NCBI RefSeq assembly: GCF_937870815.1
Contig: NZ_CALMZS010000209.1
Location: 1-37,969, forward strand
Source: an uncultured Brevundimonas sp.
GTDB taxonomy: Bacteria; Pseudomonadota; Alphaproteobacteria; Caulobacterales; Caulobacteraceae
Direction: 5' to 3'
DNA: 37,969 nucleotides
A program made the translations under genes and the position numbers. This document shows positions 30,845 through 37,969 of the stretch, piece by piece (positions within the stretch are counted from its first letter, which is position 1; each line of letters opens with the position of its first letter). The notes under the pieces were generated by a model. The model worked only from the letters and a program-made list of their open reading frames with translations, had not been told where the DNA came from and ran no database searches.

Positions 30845-33835
30845 ATGGCGGACGATGCCGGTCGGCTGAACCAGGTCTTTGCCGAGACCAGCTTCCTGTA
30901 TGGCGCCAACGCCTCGTTCATCGAGGACCTCCACGAGAAATGGGCCGCCGACCCGGCCTCGGTGCCGGTGGAATGGCGCGCCTTCTTCGACCAGCTGCAC
31001 GACAAGGCCGAGACGGTGAAGGCCGCCGGGGCCGCGGGCGGCTGGGGCCGCTCGCCGGTGTCGGAGCCGACCGAGGAGGCGGCCGTGTTCGACGGCCGCT
31101 GGCCCGCCCCCGGGCCTGATCCGAAGACGGCCGGAGCGTCCGCCGGGACCGCGCCGGCGGCTCCGGTGTCCGCCGAGGCCATCCGCGCCGCCGCCCATGA
31201 TTCGATCCGCGCCCTGATGCTGATCCGCAGCTATCGCGTGCGCGGCCACCTGCAGGCGACGCTGGATCCGCTGGGCATCGAGCAGCCGAACGAGAATCCC
31301 GAGCTGACGCCGGAATTCCATGGCTTCTCGGACGCCGACCTCGACCGGCCGATCTTCCTCGACGGCGTGCTGGGGCTGGAGACGGGCACCCTGCGCGAGG
31401 TGCTGGCCATCCTCAGGCGGACCTACTGCGGCCACATCGGCATCCAGTTCATGCACATCGCCGAGCCGGAGGAGAAGGCCTGGCTGCAGGCCCGTTTCGA
31501 GGGCGCGGACGCGTTCGAGCGCAACGCCTTCACCCGCGAGGGCAAGCTGGCCATCCTCAACAAGCTGATCGAGGCCGAGAGCTTCGAGCGCTTCCTGCAC
31601 AAGCGCTTCCCGGGCACCAAGCGGTTCGGCCTCGACGGCGGCGAGGCCATGGTCCCGGCGCTGGAGCAGATCATCAAGCGCGGCGGCGCCCTGGGCGTCG
31701 ACGAGATCGTGCTGGGCATGGCCCACCGCGGGCGGCTCAACACCCTGGCGGCGGTGATGGGCAAGCCCTACCGCGCCATCTTCCATGAATTCCAGGGCGG
31801 CTCGACCGTGCCCAGCGACATCGAGGGCTCGGGCGACGTCAAATACCACATGGGGGCGTCGTCGGACCGCGAGTTCGACGGCAACAGGGTCCATCTGTCG
31901 CTGACCGCCAACCCGTCGCACCTCGAGATCGTCAATCCGGTGGTGCTCGGCAAGGCGCGGGCGAAACAGGCCTTCGACATCCGCGAGGCCAACGCCGGCC
32001 AGCCGACCGAGCGGTGGGCGCTGGACCGGTCCAAGGTCGTGCCCCTGCTGATCCACGGCGACGCGGCCTTCGCCGGCCAGGGCGTGGTCGCCGAATGTTT
32101 CGCCCTGATGGGGCTGAAGGGCTACCGCACCGGCGGGACGCTGCATTTCGTCATCAACAACCAGATCGGCTTCACCACCAGCCCGCGCAACAGCCGCTCG
32201 AGCCCCTATCCGTCCGACGTGGCCCTGATGGTCCAGGCCCCGATCTTCCACGTCAACGGCGACGATCCGGAGGCGGTGGTGTTCGCCGCCAAGGTGGCCA
32301 CCGAATTCCGGCAGAAATTCCACAAGGACGTGGTGGTGGACATGTTCTGCTACCGCCGCTTCGGCCACAACGAGGGCGACGACCCGACCTTCACCCAGCC
32401 GCTGATGTATTCGAAGATCCGCGCCCTGCCGTCGACGCGCGAGATCTACGCCGAGCGGCTGATCGCCGAGGGCGTGGTCGACCCGGCCGCGGTCGACGCC
32501 GAGATCGCCCGGTTCGAGGCCTTCCTCGAGGCCGAGTTCGAGGCGGGCAAGGTCTTCGAGGCGCAGAAGGCCGACTGGATGGACGGCCAGTGGCAGGGCA
32601 TCGGCCAGCCCGACGGCGAGGAGCGCCGCGGCGACACCTGGGTGCCGGCGGCCCGGCTGGCCGACCTCGGCCACCGGCTGACCACCATCCCGAACCAGGT
32701 CGACATGCACAGGACGCTGAAGCGCGTCATGGACGGCCGCCGCGAGATGATCACGAGCGGCGAGAACATCGACTGGGCCACGGCCGAGAGCCTGGCCTTC
32801 GCCTCCCTGCTCGACGAGGGCTTTCCGGTGCGCCTGTCGGGCCAGGACTCGGTGCGCGGCACCTTCAGCCAGCGCCACTCGGGCATCGTCGACCAGACCA
32901 CCGAGGCCCGCTACGTCCCGCTCAACAACCTGCGCGAGGGCCAGGCCGAGTTCGAGGTGATCGACTCCGCCCTGTCCGAAGAGGCGGTGCTGGGCTTCGA
33001 ATACGGCTACGCCCTGACCGACCCCAACACCCTGGTGATGTGGGAGGCCCAGTTCGGCGACTTCGTCAACGGGGCCCAGGTGGTGATCGACCAGTTCATC
33101 ACCTCGGGCGAGCGCAAATGGCTGCGCATGTGCGGCCTGACCATGCTGCTGCCGCACGGCTATGAGGGCCAGGGGCCGGAGCATTCGTCGGCGCGTCTGG
33201 AGCGGTTCCTGCAGCAGTGCGCCGAGGACAACATCCAGGTGGCCAACTGCACCACCCCGGCCAACTATTTCCACATCCTGCGCCGCCAGATGCACCGGCC
33301 GTTCCGCAAGCCGCTGATCATCATGACGCCCAAGTCGCTGCTGCGGCACAGGAAGGCGGTGTCGACCATCGCCGACATGGCCGAGGGTTCGTCCTTCCAC
33401 CGCGTGCTGCACGACGACGCCCAGACCCGGCCCGAGGTGGCCGGGGTGAAGATCAGGGCCGACAGGGACATCCGCCGCGTCGTGCTGTGCTCGGGCAAGG
33501 TCTATTACGACCTGCTGGACCGGCGCGAGCGGGACGGGATCGACGACGTCTATCTGATGCGGCTGGAGCAGTTCTATCCGTGGCCGATGAAGTCGCTGAT
33601 GACCGAGCTGGCCCGTTTCCCGAACGCCGAACTGGTCTGGTGCCAGGAAGAACCGAAGAACATGGGCGGCTGGACCTTCGTCGATCCGTGGCTGGAGCTG
33701 ACGCTGGACAGGCTGGACGTGAAGGCCAAACGGGCCCGTTACGTCGGCCGCCCGGCCTCGGCCTCGACCGCCGCGGGCCTGATGAGCCGCCATCTGAAGG
33801 AACTCGACGCCTTCCTGACCGACGCCTTCGCCTGA
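30845..33835 (+). CDS. sucA: 2-oxoglutarate dehydrogenase E1 component
   Basis: Thiamin-diphosphate-dependent E1 of the 2-oxoglutarate dehydrogenase complex, which decarboxylates 2-oxoglutarate and reductively succinylates the lipoyl groups of SucB. The 996-aa protein begins near NQVFAETSFLYGANASFIED, the conserved N-terminal docking region, so the ATG at 30845 is chosen over an in-frame start at 30683 that would include the terminator-like sequence. Active-site motifs include GMAHRGRLNTLAAVMGKP near residue 291, HGDAAFAGQGVVAE, VINNQIGFTTSPRNSR near 436 and HVNGDDPEAVV. The C-terminal transketolase domain has SGQDSVRGTFSQRHSG and LPHGYEGQGPEHSSARLERF. Length and motifs fit an intact enzyme. 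Confidence 0.97.
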   Translation: MADDAGRLNQVFAETSFLYGANASFIEDLHEKWAADPASVPVEWRAFFDQLHDKAETVKAAGAAGGWGRSPVSEPTEEAAVFDGRWPAPGPDPKTAGASAGTAPAAPVSAEAIRAAAHDSIRALMLIRSYRVRGHLQATLDPLGIEQPNENPELTPEFHGFSDADLDRPIFLDGVLGLETGTLREVLAILRRTYCGHIGIQFMHIAEPEEKAWLQARFEGADAFERNAFTREGKLAILNKLIEAESFERFLHKRFPGTKRFGLDGGEAMVPALEQIIKRGGALGVDEIVLGMAHRGRLNTLAAVMGKPYRAIFHEFQGGSTVPSDIEGSGDVKYHMGASSDREFDGNRVHLSLTANPSHLEIVNPVVLGKARAKQAFDIREANAGQPTERWALDRSKVVPLLIHGDAAFAGQGVVAECFALMGLKGYRTGGTLHFVINNQIGFTTSPRNSRSSPYPSDVALMVQAPIFHVNGDDPEAVVFAAKVATEFRQKFHKDVVVDMFCYRRFGHNEGDDPTFTQPLMYSKIRALPSTREIYAERLIAEGVVDPAAVDAEIARFEAFLEAEFEAGKVFEAQKADWMDGQWQGIGQPDGEERRGDTWVPAARLADLGHRLTTIPNQVDMHRTLKRVMDGRREMITSGENIDWATAESLAFASLLDEGFPVRLSGQDSVRGTFSQRHSGIVDQTTEARYVPLNNLREGQAEFEVIDSALSEEAVLGFEYGYALTDPNTLVMWEAQFGDFVNGAQVVIDQFITSGERKWLRMCGLTMLLPHGYEGQGPEHSSARLERFLQQCAEDNIQVANCTTPANYFHILRRQMHRPFRKPLIIMTPKSLLRHRKAVSTIADMAEGSSFHRVLHDDAQTRPEVAGVKIRADRDIRRVVLCSGKVYYDLLDRRERDGIDDVYLMRLEQFYPWPMKSLMTELARFPNAELVWCQEEPKNMGGWTFVDPWLELTLDRLDVKAKRARYVGRPASASTAAGLMSRHLKELDAFLTDAFA

Positions 33836-33851
33836 ATACGGAGGACACCCC

Positions 33852-34163
33852 ATGTCGACCTGGCTTTATCGGCTGACCGTTCCACGCCAAACCTTTCCCG
33901 GCGACATCACCGAGGCGGAAGGCGCCATCATGGAACGGCACGGCGCCTACTGGAGCGAGTGGCTGGCCAGTGGTGCGGCGCTTGTTTTCGGACCCGTCGC
34001 CGATCCATCCGGCTTCTGGGGCCTGGCGGTGATCCAGGCGGAGGACGAGGCCGCGGCGCGCCGTCTGGCCGAGGGCGATCCGGCTATCGAGGCTCGCGCC
34101 GGTTTCGGCTATGACCTGTTCGAGATGCCCGGCGCCGTCAGCGCCATGACCACCAACGCCTGA
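33852..34163 (+). CDS. YCII-domain protein between sucA and sucB
   Basis: A 103-aa protein of the YCII-related (YciI-like) family, a dimeric alpha-beta barrel fold. Residues 1-60 include YRLTVPRQTFPGDITEAEGA and the conserved His in MERHGAYWSEWLASGAALVF, then GPVADPSGFWGLAVIQAEDE and the acidic AEGDPAIEARAGFGYDLFEM. Members are often small enzymes or stress-related proteins without proven function. It lies 16 bases after sucA and 21 bases before sucB on the same strand, so it is almost certainly in the operon. In most alphaproteobacteria sucA and sucB are adjacent, so the insertion is unusual. Confidence 0.85.
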   Translation: MSTWLYRLTVPRQTFPGDITEAEGAIMERHGAYWSEWLASGAALVFGPVADPSGFWGLAVIQAEDEAAARRLAEGDPAIEARAGFGYDLFEMPGAVSAMTTNA

Positions 34164-34184
34164 AACCCCGTCCGAAAGTCTCCC

Positions 34185-35714
34185 ATGGCCGACATCCTCA
34201 CCCCCGCCCTCGGCGAATCCGTCACCGAGGCCACCATCGGCAAATGGACGAAGAAGGCCGGCGACGCCGTCAGGAGGGACGAGGTGCTGGTCGAGCTGGA
34301 GACCGACAAGGTCTCGCTGGAGGTGGTGTCGCCCGCCGACGGCGTGCTGGCCGAGATCAAATTCCCCGACGGCGGGACGGTGACGCCGGGCGCCGTGCTC
34401 GGCGTGGTGACCGAGGGCGCCGCCGCCGCGCCGGCGGCCGAGACGCCGAAGGCCGAAGCGCCCAGGATTGAAGCCAGGGCCGGGCCCGCACCGAAGGCCG
34501 AAGCCGCGCCCGCCGCTGAGCCGGCCCCCGCCGCCGCCGCCCCGGGCGGCTCCGTCGCGATCATGACCCCGGCCATGGGCGAGAGCGTCGCCGAGGGCAC
34601 GATGGGGACCTGGCTGAAGAAGTCGGGCGATGCGGTCGCCAAGGACGAGCTGCTGGTCGAGATCGAGACCGACAAGGTGGCCGTCGAGGTCTCCGCCCCG
34701 GCCGCGGGCGTGCTGACCATCGACGCCGACGCGGGCGCGACGGTCACCCCCGGCCAGCAGATCGGCCGCATCGCCGCCTCGGGCGCCGGAGCCGCCCCGG
34801 CCACCAGCGCCGCTCCCGCGCCTTCGAAGGCCGAGCCGCACCTGTCGCCGGCGGTGCAGCGAGTGGTCAGCGAGAACAACCTCGATCCGAAGGCGATCGA
34901 GGCGACCGGGCCCAAGGGCAATATCACCAAGGGCGACGCCTTGGCCGCCATCGAGGCCGCGCCGAAGGCCGCCCCGGCCGCCGCCCCCGCCGCGGCCGCG
35001 CCGCGCGCCGACCAGCCGCGCGAGGAGCGGGTCCGGATGACCCGACTGCGCCAGACCATCGCCCGCCGTCTGAAGGAATCGCAGAACACCGCCGCCCAGC
35101 TGACCACCTTCAACGAGGTGGACATGACCAGCGTCATGGCCCTGCGCGCCCAGTACAAGGAGGCGTTCGAGAAGCGTCACGGCGTCAAGCTGGGCTTCAT
35201 GAGCTTCTTCACCCGGGCCGTGGTGCAGGCCCTGCACGAGATTCCGGCGGTCAACGCCGAGATCGACGGCACGGACATCATCTACAAGAACCACTACGAC
35301 ATCGGCATCGCCGTCGGCACCGAGAAGGGGCTGGTGGTGCCGGTGCTGCGCGACGCCGACCAGCTGTCGCTGGCGGGCATCGAAAAGGGCATCGCGGCCC
35401 TCGGCAAGGCGGCCCGCGACGGCGAACTGACCCTCGACCAGCTGCAGGGCGGCACCTTCACCATCACCAACGGCGGCACCTACGGCTCGCTGATGTCGAC
35501 GCCGATCCTGAACGCGCCGCAGTCCGGCATCCTCGGCATGCACAACATCGTCCAGCGGCCGATGGCGGTGAACGGCGAGGTCAAGATCCGGCCGATGATG
35601 TACCTGGCCCTCAGCTACGACCACCGCATCGTCGACGGCAAGGAGGCGGTGACCTTCCTGGTGCGGATCAAGGAGTTGCTGGAAGACCCGGCGCGGGCGC
35701 TGCTGGATTTGTAG
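34185..35714 (+). CDS. sucB: Dihydrolipoyl succinyltransferase E2 with two lipoyl domains
   Basis: E2 core of the 2-oxoglutarate dehydrogenase complex, moving succinyl groups from lipoamide to CoA. The 509-aa protein has two lipoyl domains: residues 1-78 with lipoyl Lys42 in ETDKVSLEV, and about 125-200 with Lys164 in ETDKVAVEV. They are separated by an Ala/Pro/Glu linker. A peripheral subunit-binding domain follows at about 218-255 ([20 protein letters not shown]). The catalytic domain (about 280-509) contains [20 protein letters not shown] and the active-site [20 protein letters not shown]. Typical SucB proteins have about 400-420 residues and one lipoyl domain, so this architecture is unusual though known in some lineages. 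No lpd gene follows in the window. Confidence 0.95.
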   Translation: MADILTPALGESVTEATIGKWTKKAGDAVRRDEVLVELETDKVSLEVVSPADGVLAEIKFPDGGTVTPGAVLGVVTEGAAAAPAAETPKAEAPRIEARAGPAPKAEAAPAAEPAPAAAAPGGSVAIMTPAMGESVAEGTMGTWLKKSGDAVAKDELLVEIETDKVAVEVSAPAAGVLTIDADAGATVTPGQQIGRIAASGAGAAPATSAAPAPSKAEPHLSPAVQRVVSENNLDPKAIEATGPKGNITKGDALAAIEAAPKAAPAAAPAAAAPRADQPREERVRMTRLRQTIARRLKESQNTAAQLTTFNEVDMTSVMALRAQYKEAFEKRHGVKLGFMSFFTRAVVQALHEIPAVNAEIDGTDIIYKNHYDIGIAVGTEKGLVVPVLRDADQLSLAGIEKGIAALGKAARDGELTLDQLQGGTFTITNGGTYGSLMSTPILNAPQSGILGMHNIVQRPMAVNGEVKIRPMMYLALSYDHRIVDGKEAVTFLVRIKELLEDPARALLDL

Positions 35715-35781
35715 ACGGCCATCCCGTTCAGGCCTCCTGAGGATGTTGCTGAGCTTGCAAATCCGCGCCATGCTCGCGGCC

Positions 35782-35964
35782 ATGAAGACGACCACCCAGG
35801 TGATCGACGACGGTGATGGGCAGATTGTCCTGATCCCTGCGGAATTCGCCTTCTCAGGCGAAGCCGTCCGCATTCGCCGTGAAGGTGACGCAGTAGTCCT
35901 AGAGCCGCTCGACACGGACGCGGAAGCTGCGCGCCCAGAGATCAGCCGAGATCGTGCTCTTTGA
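35782..35964 (+). CDS. Orphan AbrB/VagC-type antitoxin
   Basis: A 60-aa protein with the swapped-hairpin AbrB DNA-binding fold seen in VagC/VapB antitoxins: TTTQVIDDGDGQIVLIPAEF, then FSGEAVRIRREGDAVVLEPL. The start is taken at ATG 35782 (MKTTTQ); ATG 35770 or a start at 35743 are possible. The gene normally next to such an antitoxin is a PIN toxin, but none is present; the following gene has no PIN motifs. It may be a leftover of a degraded TA pair or an antitoxin for another toxin such as the VapC upstream, though the folds differ from the cognate RHH partner there. Confidence 0.7.
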   Translation: MKTTTQVIDDGDGQIVLIPAEFAFSGEAVRIRREGDAVVLEPLDTDAEAARPEISRDRAL

Positions 35965-35982
35965 CGACGACGAGGGAGCGGG

Positions 35983-36567
35983 GTGGCTGAACCTGATGTC
36001 GATCTTGGCAACATCCTCGCGGATCAACTGAACATTCCGCTCAGGATCGACTATGGGCGTAGCTTGTCCCGCGATATCGTCGTGGAAACCGTCTACGGTT
36101 GGACCTTCGATGCTCCCGAATTCGTAAGAGGACCTGACTCACTCACTGGCGAGCCACGAACCTTTCGTGTTGATCGCATTGACCGACTTCATGGGTGCGA
36201 ACGATTCGACGACATCGCGTGGTTTCTCGGGCAGTTGATAAAGTCCAAGCTGGGGCTGGAGCTCAATCGCCCTCCCAAGAAGTTTCGCGTCAGCCAACCC
36301 GTTAGGCTTCAGATCATCGACCACGATGAAACCACTCGCTTCTACGTCGGGGAAGTCACGGGGGCCGATTTTCGATATCGCGAAACGGGCGCTTGCCTGA
36401 CACTGGAGGTCAGCGGAAAGCCTGAAGACGGATCAAAGCGCCGATCTTCCTTCCGTTTGCATTTGGGCCCTGGGGGCTACGGGCGACAGCTCGTCGAGAT
36501 TTGGGACCTCACAACAGGGGGAATCGTTCCTGACATCATGGCATGGCTCGACAGGAGAGGATCCTAA
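35983..36567 (+). CDS. Possible WYL-domain-like protein of unknown function
   Basis: A 194-aa soluble protein starting with GTG at 35983, 18 bases after the orphan antitoxin. The N-terminal half has PLRIDYGRSLSRDIVVETVY followed by GPDSLTGEPRTFRVDRIDRL, a pattern resembling WYL domains (a hydrophobic I-x-Y strand, then R-T-F-R-x-D-R-I). The C-terminal half is beta-rich (FYVGEVTGADFRYRETG, RRSSFRLHLGPGGYGRQLVE) and unrecognised. WYL domains often sense nucleic acid or regulate defence genes, but there is no helix-turn-helix here, so the role is open. GC content is lower than the suc genes, suggesting acquisition. Confidence 0.55.
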   Translation: MAEPDVDLGNILADQLNIPLRIDYGRSLSRDIVVETVYGWTFDAPEFVRGPDSLTGEPRTFRVDRIDRLHGCERFDDIAWFLGQLIKSKLGLELNRPPKKFRVSQPVRLQIIDHDETTRFYVGEVTGADFRYRETGACLTLEVSGKPEDGSKRRSSFRLHLGPGGYGRQLVEIWDLTTGGIVPDIMAWLDRRGS

Positions 36568-36606
36568 GGCGGGGTTCAATCGACACTCGACGAAGGTCTG
36601 GACGCC

Positions 36607-36821
36607 TTGTCATCCCGGACGCCGCGAAGCGGCGATCCGGGACGCTTGAATGCATGGACGGCTCCTCCCGGAAGCTGCGTCAGCAGCTATCCGGGAGACG
36701 GGTTCAGACGCAGCGTCGCGGCTGCCTGTCTCCCGGACAATCGCGCCGCGATTTCCGGGAGGCCAAAGCCGATTGGCGCATGCCGTCCCGGATCGCCGCT
36801 TCGCGGCGTCCGGGATGACAA
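36607..36821. repeat. 215-bp four-hairpin repeat, copy B
   Basis: Same element as 28804-29018, in inverted orientation and of identical length. The inner hairpin built on AGCTGC/GCAGCT precedes the one built on AATCGC/GCGATT here; after reverse complement the order matches copy A. The hairpin stems are nearly identical between copies, while the linkers between hairpins differ most. The remaining space from 36568 to 36874 holds no gene. Confidence 0.92.
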
Positions 36822-36874
36822 GGGTGCAACGCTACAGCTTGGATATTGCTCACGGCCACTGCCCTATGATTGGC

Positions 36875-37969
36875 CTAGCGTCCGAGCGTCCCCAACACCT
36901 CGTCGGTATCCGCGCCCAGCGCCGGCGGCGGCCGGTCGTAGGCGACCGGCGTCACCGACAGCCGGATCGGCGAGGCCACGGTCCGCACCGGGGCGGGCAG
37001 GTCGGCCCGCGTCTGGGTCACCTCCAGCCCGCGGTGCTTGGCCTGCGGCTCGGCGAAGACCTGATCGACGGTGTTGACCGGGCCGCAGGGCACGCCCGCG
37101 GCTTCAAGCGCCGCCATCAGTCCGTGCATGGTCAGGCCGGCGGTCAGGGCCGACAGCTCGGCGGTCAGGGCGGCGCGATGTTCGATCCGCAGGGCGTTGG
37201 TCGTGAAGCGGGGATCGGCCCCCAGGCCCGGCGCGCCGAGCGCCTGGGCCAGGGCGCGGAACTGGGAGTCATTGCCGACCGCGATGACCACCCTACCATC
37301 CGTACACGGAAAGGGCTGGTAGGGGGCGAGGTTGGGGTGGGCGTTGCCCATCCGGGTCGGGACCCCGCCGGAGACGAAGAAATTGCTCGCCTGATTGGCC
37401 AGCATGGCCGCCTGGACGTCGAACAGGGCGATGTCGATATGCTGGCCCCGGCCCGTGGCCCGCGCATGCAGCAGGGCGGCGAGGATGGCGCTGGAGGCGT
37501 AGAGGCCGGTGAACAGGTCGACCACCGCGACCCCGACCTTCATCGGCTCGGCCCCGGGGGCGCCGTCCGGCTGGCCGGTGATCGACATCAGCCCGCCCAT
37601 GGCCTGGATCATATAGTCGTAGCCGGCGCGGTGGGCGTCCGGTCCGTCCTGGCCGAAGCCGGTGATCGAGCAATAGACCAGCCTCGGATTGATCGCCGCC
37701 AGGGCGGCGTGGTCGAGGCCGTATTTGTTCAGCCCGCCGGTCCTGAAATTCTCGACGAGGACGTCGCAGGTATTCGTCAGTTCACGGATGATCCCGGCCC
37801 CCTCGGGCGTGGCGATGTCGAGCTCGACCGACTTCTTGCCCCGGTTGGCGCACAGGAAATAGGCCGCATCGCCCCTGGAGCCGTCGGCCCGGGTCGTGAA
37901 CGGCGGCCCCCAGTGGCGGGTGTCGTCGCCGACGCCGGGCCGCTCGATCTTGATCACCTCGGCCCCGAG
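36875..37969 (-). CDS. CaiB/BaiF family III CoA-transferase (5' end outside window)
   Basis: A family III CoA-transferase, moving CoA between organic acids. The frame is open from the right edge (LGAEVIKIERPGVGDDTRHW) to the stop at 36875, so only the first ~30-40 residues are missing. Motifs include NRGKKSVELDIATPEGAGII, CDVLVENFRTGGLNKYGLDH, NPRLVYCSITGFGQDGPDAH, AGYDYMIQAMGGLMSITGQP and PMKVGVAVVDLFTGLYASSA. The conserved catalytic Asp typical of the family is in DLFTGLYA or near YDYMIQA. The substrate cannot be told from the sequence. It runs towards copy B of the 215-bp repeat and the suc cluster. Confidence 0.93.
   Translation of the reverse strand, partial: LGAEVIKIERPGVGDDTRHWGPPFTTRADGSRGDAAYFLCANRGKKSVELDIATPEGAGIIRELTNTCDVLVENFRTGGLNKYGLDHAALAAINPRLVYCSITGFGQDGPDAHRAGYDYMIQAMGGLMSITGQPDGAPGAEPMKVGVAVVDLFTGLYASSAILAALLHARATGRGQHIDIALFDVQAAMLANQASNFFVSGGVPTRMGNAHPNLAPYQPFPCTDGRVVIAVGNDSQFRALAQALGAPGLGADPRFTTNALRIEHRAALTAELSALTAGLTMHGLMAALEAAGVPCGPVNTVDQVFAEPQAKHRGLEVTQTRADLPAPVRTVASPIRLSVTPVAYDRPPPALGADTDEVLGTLGR

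Noticed and set aside
36607-36821. 215-bp repeat as an insertion sequence or coding gene
   Set aside because: The frames through it only translate the hairpins and carry no transposase motif; it is too short for an autonomous element.

Overview
The window is high-GC DNA (roughly 70% G+C by eye) with the gene content, codon bias and protein sequences of an alphaproteobacterium. The set of gyrB, mdh, prmC-DUF4167-clpB, ubiE-ubiB, sucCDAB, a TonB-dependent receptor with an MFS porter, and a DUF885 lipoprotein suggests Caulobacterales, possibly Brevundimonas. This placement is inference from protein style; no 16S gene is present. Most of the window is core chromosome, with a few small accessory insertions.

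Layout. 1-1527: katG (minus, 3' end outside the window), divergent from mdh. 3057-5495: gyrB, convergent with a small secreted protein. 6030-6106: tRNA-Arg(CCG). 6268-9638: DUF885 lipoprotein, pterin carbinolamine dehydratase, a Crp/Fnr-type regulator and ubiE; ubiE overlaps ubiB (9626-11224), giving a ubiquinone-biosynthesis pair. 11245-13311: small secreted protein, tandem repeat, decayed rhomboid 3' fragment, intact rhomboid gene and a GIY-YIG protein. 13596-14857: a lower-GC, tightly coupled pair of uncharacterised genes (DUF1828-like plus an unknown). 14910-20478: clpB, DUF4893 lipoprotein, DUF4167 protein and prmC, all minus. 20561-26578: YihY/BrkB membrane protein, then a TetR regulator divergent from a TonB-dependent receptor and an MFS transporter, which look like one uptake locus.

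26859-36821: the TCA gene cluster sucC - orf - [sucD 5' remnant, 215-bp repeat, vapBC] - sucD - sucA - yciI-like - sucB - [orphan AbrB-type antitoxin, WYL-like protein, second 215-bp repeat]. A CaiB/BaiF CoA-transferase (minus) runs off the right edge.

The most unusual structure is in the suc cluster. The first ~50 bp of sucD occur twice, 1104 bp apart. Between the copies lie a four-hairpin 215-bp repeat and a vapBC toxin-antitoxin module with a clear operator palindrome. A second copy of the same 215-bp repeat, same length and opposite orientation, sits 7.8 kb away beside an orphan antitoxin and a WYL-like gene. SucB has two lipoyl domains, and a YCII-domain gene separates sucA from sucB. 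No CRISPR array, rRNA, transposase or integrase was seen.
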